From Daphnia carinata (taxonomy: Eukaryota; Arthropoda; Branchiopoda; Diplostraca; Daphniidae): a stretch of 64,000 nt of DNA. Position numbers and translations under genes: made by a program. The notes below the pieces were generated by a model. The model had not been told where the DNA came from. It ran no database searches and was given only the letters and a program-made list of their open reading frames with translations. This document shows, in pieces, positions 27,343-41,400 of this stretch. The stretch is from assembly GCF_022539665.2 (NCBI RefSeq), contig NC_081333.1, forward strand, positions 12,212,971 through 12,276,970, read 5' to 3'. Position 1 is the stretch's first letter, and each line of letters begins with the position of its first letter.

Positions 27343-30243
27343 TCAAGTGCTGGAAATGTTTGTTGGATCGCGGCTGTGACGTTTCTTCTAGCAACTCTCT
27401 CATCCTAACCAATCACTCATTTGATTTTTTTTTTTGTCGGAATTATTTAGATCAGAGCCAAAGATTTCACACACAGAAAGGAAATAAGAAAAAAATATTT
27501 AAGAAATATGAAAGACAAAAAAAAAATAAATAATTCGGTCCTTGGGATGTAAGCGCGTCCTGAAATGAAATGCTCTTGTTACACCACAATCCCGTTGCTG
27601 GTGATCGGGATTGTACACGTTCAAGGTTCAAGTCACGTCGTGTTCCTATAGTCTCAAATAGTATATAGTCTCGCTCCTCCCAGAAAATAATTACATTTTT
27701 TTTTATCGGATCAAAGATAAGTCTCGACTTTTGCTGCCCATCTTTTGCTTTTTTGGGTGTGTGTGTTTTGTCGATCGTTGTTGGGAAAGTTGGAACTTGA
27801 CGAATTTGACGTTGTGTTTATGCACTACGCCGAAGACGAATGAGGAACCTGTATTTTTCCTATACGAATCGCCCATTCATTAAATATCCAATTTGAATTT
27901 TCGAGGGGTTTCTATACAAGTGAAAGAAAAACACCAAACGAAAGATGGAAAGCAAACGAATAAAAAAAGAAGGGGGGTATTTAAAAGATTCTTAAAAACC
28001 TACACTGGCGAAGACATAAAAATGGGGTCAAAACAGGCAGACGCCCACACGAAATGTAAAGGGAGAGAGAAACACGCCCTGATGAAGCGAAACAAAACAA
28101 AACAACAATACAACAAAAGCTGTAATCCCAACTTTGGTCCGGGATAAATTGAAAGAAAATAAATTATCAATCGTTCCCACACACAAAACACATATCAACA
28201 CACACGGGAAGGAGGAATTAGGAATACGAAAAATACAAAAAAAAAAAAAAAGGCGAGGGCTATGGTGTGGCAGCCAACCTGTTGAATTTTCGTTTGTCCT
28301 CTTCACGAACGATTGGCACACGAGGGAAGAACCTTTGGATGGAGACAAATAATCCAACATTAATCTCATTTACAATGAGGGGCAAGTAAAGGAAAACTTG
28401 AAAAGCCTGATGGGCGTCTTCTTCTTTCATCCTGAGATTTCGTCTCCTCATTTTCCTTAAAAATGCATTTTTTGGATGCGAGAAATTAATAAAAGAGAAG
28501 CAAAAATCATGCCACAGGCTTTAAAATGGGAGGTTTCCTTTCTTCTCTGCGCAACAAGCGAGTTCCTTTTCTTTCTCTAGAATGGTTATCTAGTGCGCTG
28601 TGTAAACGTGTGGGTGGTTAGTAATCCGCGGATCCGCGGATCCCTTAGACTAACAACCAGAGAAATGCCTTCCTCTCTCTTGGCTATTGGGCGGATCGAC
28701 GGGGGTTCGATTTTACAGCCACACACACACATGCGCATATATTTACATGTACACGAATACGGAAAACCAAACCATCATATGAATTTGGTATAATTGAGCA
28801 GGTGGCACGCAGCCGCTTTCCACATGCGGTGGATCGTTCCGGCAACCTGTCCGCTCCCCCCAGTCGTGAATACGATGCACCGTTCCTCAGGAAAGACGGA
28901 CCCTATGCGACGATCGTATTTTACATCTTTCGCAGAAAGATCCAACATTTTTGAATATTTGCAGTCACCGAGTATATTTATTTATCTCTTTCACAAGTCT
29001 CTAATTTTTTTTTTTTGCTTTAACAGACAACAGCTTCTTTCTTCTTCGTTTCTCAAAATCTACAAGTGCAACATTTCGGTAGTGTCAACACTAAAATTAG
29101 GGAGCGGGGGAACAGCTATTTTTCTTTTCCCGATAGACATTTTTCTTTCCTACTTTACAAACATACATGTGGTCTGTTCCAAATATGGGTCGTGAGAATC
29201 TGATAATGCAAAAGAAGAAGGAAAGTGACGAGAGACGAATGAAAATAATAAACATAAACTCGGCTGGTTCACATGCAAAAAGAGAATGAATATAATCAGG
29301 GGGAAAAAATTATACCATGAGCCCCATCTACAGGCTAACGCAATAAGTTGAATGGGTTGGGAGCTAAAAATAAGAACAGAAAAATCGTTTTTTTTTTTAA
29401 CCTAAAAAAAAAAACCCAGGGAAATGGTGAAGAGGCTGGAAGGAAAGACAAGTCAGTATAGTGAGCGGTGGGGAAAAGCAACTAATAGATTAAAGGTGTG
29501 TATATATTTTTATTTTTCACCTGTCGCAGGTGATGGGAATTATATCAATCTGTCGTTTAATCTTAATAAAGCCCAAAAGAAGTGTAATAGAGACAGAAAC
29601 CAAAAAAATATGGAAAGACAACTACGGTAATATATCGTCCTAGCTTGGGGGAGACGCAGAAAGACGGGCAGAGGGACGAACGGAATATGAGCTAACCATC
29701 AATAGAGTCAGAGAGACAAGCAATTGACAGAAGCCAATATTATGGTATTTTAATTATTTTCTTCCTTTTTTTTAACGTTTAAATTGTAATAAATCAAAAG
29801 TGCGCTATTTGAATTGGATTTCTGTTACGAGACACTGATTAATTAAGATAACTGTAAGAGAAAACAAAAGAGGGGAAAAATTATTATTAGACAAAATAAA
29901 TGCTTGGGATGTTAACCTTCACATCGGCAAGAGTTTTCTTTTGAGAACTACTTGAAGAAAAACTAAAAAAATATTAACGAAAGGAAACATACGGCATTTT
30001 AGACCTACGGAGAATTTCCAGCTACATATTGCAAGACAGTTTCCTGTATCCATCGACTACCGTTTTTGCTCGACGCGCATAAACAACCCTTTAAAAATGA
30101 ATATATTTTTACTTTTTTGTTTTTTTGCCTGAAAATATTTTTCCCCTCACTTGATTGAGCAGGTTGGTAGCGATCAAATAAAACGAAATCAAACTCTCCC
30201 TATCTCAAACGCTGTTATTGTTTTTTACCGGGAAGTTGTTAAA
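27343..30243. other. Non-coding stretch including the probable HIF 3' UTR
   Basis: No convincing exon. Many A and T runs occur. A minus-strand AATAAA at about 29509-29514 could end the HIF transcript (3' UTR about 730 nt). A self-complementary repeat CCGCGGATCCGCGG occurs at about 28626-28639. Confidence 0.45.
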
Positions 30244-33200
30244 TCACTCGGTTGCACCGTCGGTGGCGACGAATTCGCCGGACATGTTAAGCGTGTCAAA
30301 GAAATCTGCGTCAATATCGAGCGATACGGAAGAACAGGGTGACGCGTCCATATTAAAAGGGAAATTATTCAACGAACTGAATGCTCCCGGATGGCGAACT
30401 TTCGTGTCCGTATCGCTCCCCGCGTCACTAGACGAGTCGAACCGATCACCGTAAAACTGGTCTTGCTGCTCCATCAGCAACTGCTTCTTTAGAAATGGTT
30501 GCTGAACCTGCACAAAATAAAACGATTGTTCGTCCATCGTTACGACCATTTCAAAAATAATAAAATAAACAATCCACATAAAAGACACGTTAGTTGCAAG
30601 ACTCGCATTTGAACAACCCCCCTTTTCAGCAAAAGCGATTAATAATCCCAGCGGAAAAAAAGATTTTAAAAAAGCAATGGATAAATAGAAATGAATCGGA
30701 CTGCCTACCCCATTCGATAGACAAAGCAAAAGGACAGACGAAGAAAGGGAGTGAGACCCATATCGGTCAAAAAAAAGATACCTTTTCCAGAGAAAGCTGA
30801 GGAGGAGGAAGCAGAGATACAAAGCAAGAAGAAGACGAAGAGACAGCTTTGCAGGAAGAGTGTCGCTTCTGCAGTTCGTGCCCCGTCTGCAAGTCATGAC
30901 CACTGACCAATAAGTTCTGGAGAACGCTGGAAGATTGCTTGCTCCGCTCCGTCGGCCTCTCAATAAGCAATTCCATTAAACTAGATGTGGCGCCTCTCGA
31001 CGGCTTCAATGGTACTACGCGGGTTGCCAACGGTCCAGCTGAAGGTATTTTCAATGTCGGCGCTTTCAATCGCTTGGGATTCGAATCGTCAGCCGGACCT
31101 AAACTGCTGCGCTTGTGCGCATGTTGTGAAGCCAAAAAGGACGCAGCCACCGTCTCCGGAGGACTACTTTCTTTTACAACTGGCGGCCGGCATTCCGCTA
31201 ATTTTGGAGGCCCGCCAACTGGTTTTGGCAGATCATTTTGTTGTAGCAGCTTGACGAGTACGCATTGGTCCGTTTCGCTGAATGTCAAACCCGTTTTCCT
31301 GCACAGGAAACGAGGATGAGGAAAAAAAAAAAAAAAAAAGGAGGAATTGAGGATGAATGGTGCAATCGTCACTGAACATGTGACTTGTTTCTTACTGCAT
31401 AGGTAGCAGGGGTAAGCATTCCAAATCCAAACCACAAAAAAGCTCAGATGGATCAAATAGCGGCAAATCGTCGCTTTCATTCATCGATATGTAAGGAGCT
31501 CTTCGATCCAATTCGTCTTCTTCTTCCAACGGAGATTTCGAGCTCTTCAATGCTGAGCACGCCATAAAAGTATCGTCCATAAAGGATGGACTGGTAACAG
31601 TCATCCGATAATCTATTTCGTAATCTTCCTTGTCTGGTGACTATAATAGGAAACATTCATGATGTAAAAGTTGTCATTAAACGAATGATTTTTTAAAGGG
31701 TAACTCACGCTAGAGGCCAGAGGTGACGACACATTAGACGAGCTACTCGGCAGAGGAGTTTCGCTATTAAAGAATATAAATGGATCTTCTTGCTTGATAA
31801 CAGGCGGGACACAAAAGTCGACCGGCTCAATTGCGCCACTGCCATCGCTAGCGATCCATTGCTCCGATTCCATCAGCAAGGGGATATCAAAACCGGTTAG
31901 AGGCAGACAATCGAAAAACTCGGGCGTCAGTTGCTCAACATCGAAAAGGTCGCTAGGGAAACTGACGGATGGCATGTCCAATGGGATGCACGTGTCCCCA
32001 GCGACAGGGGCTAAGTGAGTCAAGTCCTCCGGCTCCTCTTTCAGGACTTTTAAAAACAAACACGATAAGCAAATGACAACATCTTGTTTACGCCGAACGG
32101 GGGTTCTAAGAAAAAGTAAGACATACCAGTAGCGCCATTTTGCTTGTCGAAGATCAAGAATCCTTCGTTCATCTCAGCAGTCTTAGGTACAAATAGCTTA
32201 GAAGTCATATTCTGTGGCACCCAATCGGTGGGTGGCTTTCTTGATGGTCCAGGAGCAGCAACCAGTGGTCGGTGGGCAAGACTAATGGTTGATGTTTCTG
32301 CTTGGTTAGCAAATAGGATTTGATCTCCATCCTCAATTTCGCTGTTGGACGGATGTAGTTGCCATTTCAAGATAAGTCAATGTGATTGTACCGAATGAAC
32401 TTTCATTTCCACTTACCTAAGACAAGTATGAACACAAACAACGGCTTGCGGCCTCGAATCTCGGTTGCCATATACGAGAGTGGCTTGGGTCTGGATCCAA
32501 GCATAACCGCCATGCCTTGCCAAGAATCTGTAAGGAGGGGTTTGAATTTGCCCTTTGGTAAACACTACGTACCAAAAAGATAAAACAAAAAGTTCACGTG
32601 AGTACAAATGACGTCAGGAAATTATTAGGCAAAAAATGCGAGCGTCGCCCGAGCTTACTCGTTTTGTAGCTCTTGAGTACGGACTCGTTGTCCTGTGCAT
32701 GATGTAGTTGATACGCCGACTGACCTTCCAAATCCTCTGGCGTGTATCCCAAAAACTCGTAAATCCTAAACGTTATAAAGAAATCAATGTGTTAAAAGCC
32801 CTGTTCTATTTTTTTTTAAATGGATATCTATTTCGTTTTACTTTTCATCGACGTAGCTGTACTTCATATCCAAGGTGTGTTTGGTAAGGAAAGTGTAGCT
32901 GTCCAGCGGCATTTCAATGTTGGATGGATGCGGTATGGGATCACCAACCATGACGAGAAAGTGGCTAGTCGGAGCCTTGGCCTCCAGTTCCAAATCGTCC
33001 TCAGTTAGTAAATCGTCTTCTTCATCGAAAGCACGCTCTTGCGAATAACCATTACGAACGCTTGCGGTCGCCAATACAATGCGTCCCGAACAGTTCATAA
33101 CCTGGCAAAAGTCCAGAAACGTGCCAAAATAGAAAAAAAAAAAAGGAAATTTAGAAAATTCAACAAGCAAGTTTTTGGTTTAATTTTGTGTGAGACCCAT

Positions 33201-34858
33201 ACTTTGTAAGAGGCGGCTTTCAGGTTATTATTACTCCGTCCTTTAGCTGTTATTGTTGACTTTAGGCGAAGAAAAAAAGAGCGCGTTAAATCACCATCAG
33301 GACGCAGCGAAAGCACTTCACGGAGTTCATCATGATCGCACGGGTGGCAATAGTCGTAAATACTTTGCCCAATCAGGTCCATCTGTTGCCAGGGGAAAAA
33401 AAAAATAAACAAACTGAATAAAGAAAAAGATCTGTATGTTTTTCTAAGGATGAGATTGGTACCTGCGGGAGACCTAGTTGCTGGGTTACGTTTTCAGTCA
33501 AGTAGATGATATCTCCTTCAGATGATAGAGCCAATAGCATACCGCCAAGAGCTTGGGGCCAACATGCGTCGGCCATCGAACATTTTTCTTCATTCCACAT
33601 ACTGCACAGTTCTTGGACACCTGTCAAAAACGGATGGATAGAAGTGGAGAAAAACGATTGGATGCGATTACAAATGACCTCTCCCTCTCTCCTTCTTTTT
33701 TTAAGTTGAATACTGAGTAAATAAAAGTCTCCTTACTGTTGCCAAGGAGAGACTGTGCTTTCAGGAAAGCTATGGTCAGCCTCATGATAGATGCCTTATC
33801 CAATTGAGAGCTAAGACTGGCCGGCACAGGGAGTAAATTGGCCATGTCGGTAAAGATTTCCGATTCCTTGCTTCGGCGGCAGCGCGCAGCTTCTCGGGAT
33901 TTCTCCTTGCGCTTCTCCGAATTCCTGGTGGAACGAAAACGATTGGTGGCCGGAGCGATAGGAAAAAAAGAATCGAAGTTCATTTTTAGTTCTATTAACG
34001 TAGAACGACAAGTTTGCAATGACCTGACGCACAGCAACACAACACAACGTATAGACTAATTCGTGCAAAGAAATTTATATTAGGTTTGCCTTATTAACAG
34101 GTTTTTTTTTAATGATTTAACCGCACAAACAACTTGGTACGTCACTTAAGGGCGTCGGGGATTGAGCGAATGATAAAGAAGAGAAAATGCGCGACTAGTT
34201 GAAGAGTCGCACGGTAGTAGACTGCGGGGTCGTGTACCCAAACGAAAAACAAGAACATGAGAAAAAAAATAAAGAATCCATACTATAAGAAACATGGGAT
34301 GCATATAGAGAATGACTCGACAAATGCTGGTTGAATCACCGCCAAAATCACGAGATGCATATTAACTAGCAAGAAATAGGTAATGATCACGTGATTTCCA
34401 GTCGGTATGGCAAACAAATCGTTCGGTCAACAACATTTTTTGTTTTCGGTTTTGGAGCAACAACATCCACCCAAAAAGAGATTTTTTCGATGGATTACAA
34501 GGTCATCATCTAACGATGACCTCCAACCATTTGCAACTCACGCCACTTGTGCCAACTGGTCAGTCTACTATTTATCATATCTGGTATACGCACAGCCCGC
34601 CAATGTAATCTGCAGCACAGGCTTTGGGTTCGGGATAAAAACCCTTCAGCCCAACCTACTGCGTTCTACGTACAAAAATTGGCAAGTTTTCTGATGGAAT
34701 ACTTATTTTGAGAAATTTTTTTAGGCCGTTTAAGAAGATGAGCATTATCGAATCAGGAAGTGCCAGATGTCACGGTCGACATTTCAGAAGACAATGTTGA
34801 TATTTGGTAAAACAGTATCTTCTTACCGCCTCTTTTCCTTAGGAGCGCGCGTCGCCAT
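30244..34858 (-). CDS. HIF1A: Hypoxia-inducible factor 1 alpha (Sima-type bHLH-PAS)
   Basis: Twelve exons on the minus strand: 34858-34827, 33924-33737, 33620-33463, 33382-33203, 33101-32842, 32765-32659, 32564-32417, 32341-32127, 32046-31709, 31640-31396, 31298-30782, 30507-30244; 883 residues, all junctions in phase. bHLH at about 12-70 ([33 protein letters not shown]); PAS-A around 75-200 ([12 protein letters not shown]); PAS-B around 240-360 ([35 protein letters not shown]); an N-terminal oxygen-degradation site [10 protein letters not shown] with target Pro at about 443; a C-terminal site [10 protein letters not shown] with Pro at about 591. As HIF alpha it dimerises with ARNT/Tango, drives hypoxia genes and is destroyed via prolyl hydroxylation and VHL. 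The second site lacks the usual Leu before Ala-Pro, and no CTAD-like Asn motif is seen at the C terminus. Confidence 0.96.
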
Positions 34859-37800
34859 GTTGGAAAATACAGGATTTCGTTGACTTTGTTTTCCAATGGC
34901 GTATATAGCCGACTGGCGCCAAAAAAACACACTTGTTTTTTCTGCTATCACAGATGTTTAAAACGAACACTGTTTGACACTGAACGTCAATTATATTTCA
35001 CAGCAATACGACAATTCCTCGATGAAGGCGAATAGAAAACTAATTAGGGGGGGCCCAACTGCGTTGGCCCCTCACTCGTGAAAGTTGCAAGTCATACAGA
35101 TCTGTTGCCATGGCCTCATGCCCTCATGATAGTTGCATACAAGTAGAATGGAATCCCAGTGAAGTTTGACTGTCGCAACGCCATCTACGAGACAGAGCCA
35201 CAACAGGTTTTTCAACGCAAATAATACTGAAGGTTTCCGTTAATAATTTCACCGTGTTTAGAATGAAGATGCAGTATTGGGACGATATCTTTACAACTGG
35301 TTGACGGAAATTGTTAAAATTTCAGTCAAGTGAATTTATCAAGTACTACGTCGTAGATAATTCCCTTTTAGTCGTTTTTTTTCATTGTAGAAATCTGATT
35401 TCTTTTCGAATTGGAATCGTAGAACATATAGAAAGAATAATTATTTCACAAAATTTTGGGCGTTGCTAATGTGTATTGTAGTATGTGTCTGATTTTGACG
35501 TTGTGTGTCACTGCATCTATCAATGGGATGACACTATTTGAAGTTACGGATCTCTTTTGTCTTTCTTTCTCGCCATCTCTCGTCAAAGATATCTTCAACG
35601 TCAGTTTAGCTTTCGGATGCTAGGTGGCGAACAACGTCATGCTATTCATTTCCCAAACCGCAAACGTGTTATTTGCTGAGACAAATTTTGGGTACGTGCA
35701 TCACGATGCTGGATCCCGCCGACGTAGATAGACTTTTCGGGTGGGTCATTCACTACACTTCTACCACGCCCGCCACCCTGCACCAGTATGGAAAGTTACA
35801 CATACAAATGGCAATAAGAATGCCGAAAAACAAGTTGGACTCGCGACGTTGTCGTCTAGTCCAAGTAAGGAATACGAAACTAAACACTTACGAAAATGCG
35901 TAGTCTATAATACTGAACAGAACAAACAAACAAACAAACATGAAAATAAAAATATAAATAAAGGATGTTTTGATGTCGAATTTTATTTCCAAAGGGCATA
36001 AACAGGTTGTCTTTTTCGTCTGGTCGGACACCGGTTCGTAGCAGATCGGGATCGTATCCAAAAATATGCACGTGTGTGTGCATTGCGAACGACGCATTTT
36101 TTTTTCCCTAACGAAATACTTCGTCTGCCAAGCATTTTTACGGGTGGGTTAACAAGACTTTTTCGGAAAGCAAAAGAGAAATGCTCATGGGATTTCGGGA
36201 ATAGGGCCAGAAAAATTTTGAACTCATCCCAAAATCAGAAAACCAAAAAAAGTGGGGGATAGGGAAGGATCCTTGAACAATGGGGCGACATGTTCTCCTC
36301 CCCGAGATAAAACAAAAGAACAGAGAGAGGGTAAAGCAAACTTATTTCTCGCGCAAGGATCAAACAGGAAAAAGATGGATGTCTTTTAATCTTTTTTCTT
36401 CCATAGTAATAGGGGTTTTCTCGTGGATTTGAAAAATATCCCAATGGGACGTGGAACAGAAAAATTCTTTTGCCGGCACTTCGGCGAATATAATTTGAAT
36501 GTTCTTGTGAAAATCTTATCGTCTATCTGTCATTTATGTATAACGTCTACAGAAGATATTACCCAGCCATTCAGCATCCCAGCCTTTTTCTTTTATCTTT
36601 TGGTGACTAAGAAAGAAAACGTGGGGAAAAAGAACTACTCGACACGACGTCATGGCGTGTATTATTATATTGTCTGCAGACGTCGTAAAACACAAAAAAA
36701 AGGGTCTAAACAAAGGAGATTCGATCGCTTTTTTCATCTTCTTAGAATGAGTTGACGTCAAGGGAATCCAAAAGTGCTTTCCTGCTACCACACGCAGATA
36801 TATATATTTTTTTTCGAGAAAAGTAATTTGTATTGTAATAAAAAAATCCTTGGAGTATTTGGCCGGAAAATTAAAAAAAAAACTGCAAATATAGATTGAG
36901 TTTTTGATCTTGGCCGACAGGTGGCGCGCGGGAAGCGCCACGTGTTCGAAACAATTTTTTTTTTTTGTCCGCCGTTATAAACCGATGGAAGGCGAAAAGG
37001 CGTTGGGTATGTTTTTTATACGCATAAAATTTTCCCTTTTCTTTTTTTTTTTAGGGAGGAATGTGTATATTGTTTCCTCCTCTTTGTCATTCCAACGCAC
37101 AAGACACGACGCCTTCGGTAAAAATAACACGCACAGGTAAAAAAAAACTTACGTATACAAACACACGGAAATAGGCAAGCGGCCTTTTTCAAGCGAAACG
37201 TAATCCCATTTACGTCAAGCAACACACAACACTTCAATTGATTCCAAATCCGATTGTGTAAGTAACAGAGGAAGAGTGTGAACGTGAAAATGCTAATTCT
37301 GCTTGATTTCGATTTGAAAGGTTGACGAAAATTTGGAAATGAATTCAAGTCTAGACGAAAACACATAGCTGTCGGCAATTTTTAGGAAGTTTGCTCGAAA
37401 TGAATTGCGCGCAATTTAATCGGTAGGTGTAACCCACTCCTCTGCCACCATTTTTGTTTTTCAACGTCATCCTGATGCATCCAAAAACAATTAAAAATTC
37501 ATTGTTCACATACGTCAATTGCAAGCTTTACGTTTTTGTTTTCAACGATAATCCCGTTTGACAAGCCTTGCGTGATGAGCCGATATTTTTTGTTTACCTG
37601 GATTTAAGAAGACGACCAGCGAGAATCCAATTTCACGTTGTACTCCATCACTCTCTCAACGCCTTTCCCATGACTTAAATTTTGTTTTTGCCAACATTTT
37701 GTATTTTTTAAAAATGTGTCAAGAAAAGGTTAACTGCCTTCGTCGAGATAAAGGAATAAAAATGAAAGCATTGACGTCCATGTGAGCAATCAGCCAAACT

Positions 37801-38430
37801 TCCCAGGTAGTCGGGCAAGGCAATACATTTTTAATGTGTACCCAAAAAAACGTATAATTTCTTTCTTTTATTGATGAACAGGTTCCAAGATATGTTTGTC
37901 ATGATAGAAATCCTTCATTTTGTTTTTGTCGTGTCTCGTGAGAGAGACATTGGGAAATTATAAGCCTGAATTAAGAATGTGTGTCGTTGTCCCGTGATCA
38001 TCCGATTCGGAATTCTCTCTCTGCCTCCATTTTTTTTTTTCCTTTTTCTTTGTTATTTTCAGTTATAGAAAAAAAATGTGAAGGTCACAGGCATTGGATG
38101 TGTTCACCCTCGAACACGCTGATCGAAACAGAATCCCGGCATGTGTTTTCATACTTCTCCGTTATGTGGCGCTAGTGTTCCCTCCTCGAGCTGCCGAACA
38201 TTGGCAGCGTGTCCGTGTCAGTAGGTGACGAGCTTCCACGCCGTCAACAAGCAACGTGTTTATTGCGCTAGATATTCATGTGTGTTTGTGAGAGACCTAA
38301 AATAACAAAAGCCGACCATACAGATGAGACTTGAAACTAATAGTCAACTGTTTTTGAATATCCCTTTTTTCTGTTGGTAGGCCAACGTTATTTTGTTTTA
38401 CTGATTTTCAGTCGTGTTTGTGATATTAAG
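34859..38430. promoter_or_regulatory. Divergent intergenic region between HIF-1 alpha and paralogue A
   Basis: 3.6 kb between head-to-head genes. The HIF side has a minus-strand TATATA at 34907-34902 and TTTGGCGC, an E2F-like site, near 34920. Further out are GCCATCTA at 35180-35187, a full palindromic CRE TGACGTCA at 36753-36760, CAGGTGGCGC at 36918-36927 (CTCF-like core) and the E-box CACGTG at 36939-36944. A probable spliced 5' UTR of paralogue A ends with acceptor tttcag at 38411. No coding exon was accepted here. Confidence 0.5.
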
Positions 38431-41400
38431 ATGAGCGCTCTTTGTTGTGCAGTGCCTAGTTTAATGGCTACCGGCGGCGGAGTCAATACTTCTTCGATGC
38501 CCGTCGTGTATCATCATTTTAATCGACCATCCGCCATGGCTCTCCCACAACAACAGAATTCATTCATGTCGATGGAATTGAATAACAGCAATGAGTACCG
38601 AATGCAACAACAACAACTTCCTTGTCATCAGCCGGTAGACCAGTTTACAACAACAGTTTACGGTAGTAGCAATAGTCAACAACAATTTCTGATGCCTCAA
38701 CAACAAGCCATCACATCCAGCCAGCAGTCACGTGCCTCACGGCGGAAGAGGTTGGAAGATGCATTGACTGAGGCCATTCCGGCCGCTTCGAGTTGCAAAG
38801 TATCTCAGCGGATTGCTCAACTTCAACAGAGTCTGTACGCATCGTGCCATCCAGTCGCAGCTGGAAGAAGTGTGCATCCATCGCGGCCATTGTCGCTGGA
38901 TCCTTTAAAAGATTATTCTCTGCCTTTGACGGTTGACTGCTCCATCGAATACGATTTACCACGCGTCGCTCGGCCTCCCCCTGGAGCCAAACCTTTGCTC
39001 TTGATTGCTCGACGACCTCCACCCCCGCCAACTCTTCCAGCCGTACGCGAATCACCGTCAAGACAAAGGCAGCAGCAATGGAATCCCGTCATCAGAACAG
39101 CAACTCATCAAGTTTTGCTGCAACAATCAAGTCAACAATTTCAATTCCGTCCGGATTGTACCGGATATTTTGTGATGAACGTGGCGCCAGTCAGCTCATC
39201 CAGCTCGGAGGATAGCGGCCGTGGAACGGATTCCGAACAGCATCCGTCTAGTCCCGTGACCAGCAACTCTTATCGAATTGCCACAGCTCATCATCCGACC
39301 AATAATAATTGGATGAATGCATCAGAACCACAATGGACGTCTCTCATTCGTCAACAACAATTAAAATACAACCAGCACATGAAACCAACAGCTCTTCCGG
39401 CTCCTCAACATCCTCGTCCAGCAGGTCAGTCACGATATATTTTTTTTTTTTGAATAGTAACAATCGCAGGGGGGGAATGGATAAAACATGTCATGTGAAA
39501 ATGTACAGCGTATCTGTATGCACGTTTGATTTGATTATTATATCCGCGATGTTGGTAGGGAGTGGCTCGTAGGGGGGGAGGGTTTTCACTTTAAATGCAA
39601 GAAGAGTAGGGGAAGTTAGGTAGGATGTTCGTGACGTTGCATACAGGATCGGCTTCATTATTATTCTCTGCGCCTCGTTACGAGACACGTCACGGCCATG
39701 TGACACACCCGCGCGCGGGCGCACCGTGACACGCATCTCTTTTTGAAAAAAAAAAGTTTCTCCCTTCCATGTCCGTTTATTCAATTATTCCACCCGCTGC
39801 CATCGCTGCCGCCGTCAGTATTCATCAAAAGAAATGGACTGTGCGACAGACGTCGGTCCCATTTATTTACCATTTTATTAATAACCGTATAGGCCGGGAG
39901 TAAAAAAAAAAAGGGGGAGGGCAATCTGACTTTGTCCGGAATTTAAGTCACGGAAACGATGAATGTCGACCGGATTTTTTTAATCTGAGAAATCATTAAA
40001 GTTTCATTTTAATGAGGATTTTAAACTTTCTGATTCGTCTGCCCAAATTTGGTGATTTTCTTTTTTTGGTCTTTCCAAATTTGAAAATGTCATCAAGAAT
40101 GTTAAAAGGAAACGGGTTTCCGATTGCTGCAATCAAAATATTTTATTTTAAATGGAAATTCATTAACACAGTCCATATTCCACCAAAACTGGCATTTCCT
40201 GTTTGGAACTCTTGCTGTTAAGGGTCATTTTTATCTAGTTGTTCCCATCTTTCGTTTGCTCTTTACTTTTTTTAAGGATTGGCCTCTTCTTATCGTCCAT
40301 CTTGAAACAAAGATAAAGCTCTTTTCCCATTTTGTTGTTGAAAATTGAATACGAGGGCCATTTTCTATTGGAGATTTCCTCTTATATTTTTTTGAAAGTT
40401 GTGGAGGATCGATTTCCTGCGTGTGGCCATCCCCCCCTTGACATTTGATACAAGGGGGGACAATCGGGCTACTGTGAAACACAAGGTGATTAACATCTAT
40501 TCCGTTTGACTGATTTCTAACTTGCAACCATGTTTTAAACAGGAACTCGAGCTGATTGAGTTTCAAGAAAATCTTTTTTAAAAAACATGTTTATATTCCA
40601 GTTGGCTAATGTAGCGGGACAGGAAGTTTGAGAAAATTAGGGTAGCGGTAATATTTTTTCGCGAGTGAAAAAAAAAAACAATTGAGAAAATGTGAAGAAC
40701 CAATTTGGCGTCGAGGGGCGTCGTTAATGATGAGATCGTGCGTATGTGCAGACATTCGCTTTCTCATTACCTTGGGTTTTCACGGCGTGAGGAAGTTGCA
40801 ACAAAACAAGTGCTGACCTTGATTTCATTTCACGCGCCATCAGGTTCCCTTTTTTTTCGGGAAAGTCGTGCTTTAAAAAAATCACCGGGAGGCTTTTCTC
40901 CTAGGAAGAATTAAAGTTGATTGCGGTATAATTCCACCGGGGTTCTTCCCAAAAAAAAAAGTAGGAAATGTACGAGGGTGGTTAACAACCACACAAAGAA
41001 TTTCTTGTTGTTTCAGGGGGATAAAAAACAACTGCAGTGGCTTAACCATTTCCTGTTGAGCGGTTGGTAATCATCATCTTGACCGCTTTTTTCTATGTTG
41101 ATTGCGTATAGTTTTTAATAAGATGTACGCTAGTTATTTCCGAGCGTCACACAGAAATAACTCGTTTTCACTTGGAGAGTTGCGGGTGGTGTAATGTTAG
41201 AAAACGTGAAAAATATTAAAATTAAATATTTTTGTGGGATTGTAGAAGCTGCACGAGCGCGAGTTTCTATGACAGCAACGGACCAGTCAGGATGTCATTG
41301 TTGCCCGTCTCGATCGAATCCATTTCCAGCTCAACGATGGGCTCCGTACAACACAACAGCCATGATGTCCGCCAGGCACGGTTGCCCAGCTCCTGTTATC

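Noticed and set aside
30939-31319. Plus-strand frames over HIF exon 11
   Set aside because: Mirror of a long minus-strand exon that is in phase with HIF exons on both sides.
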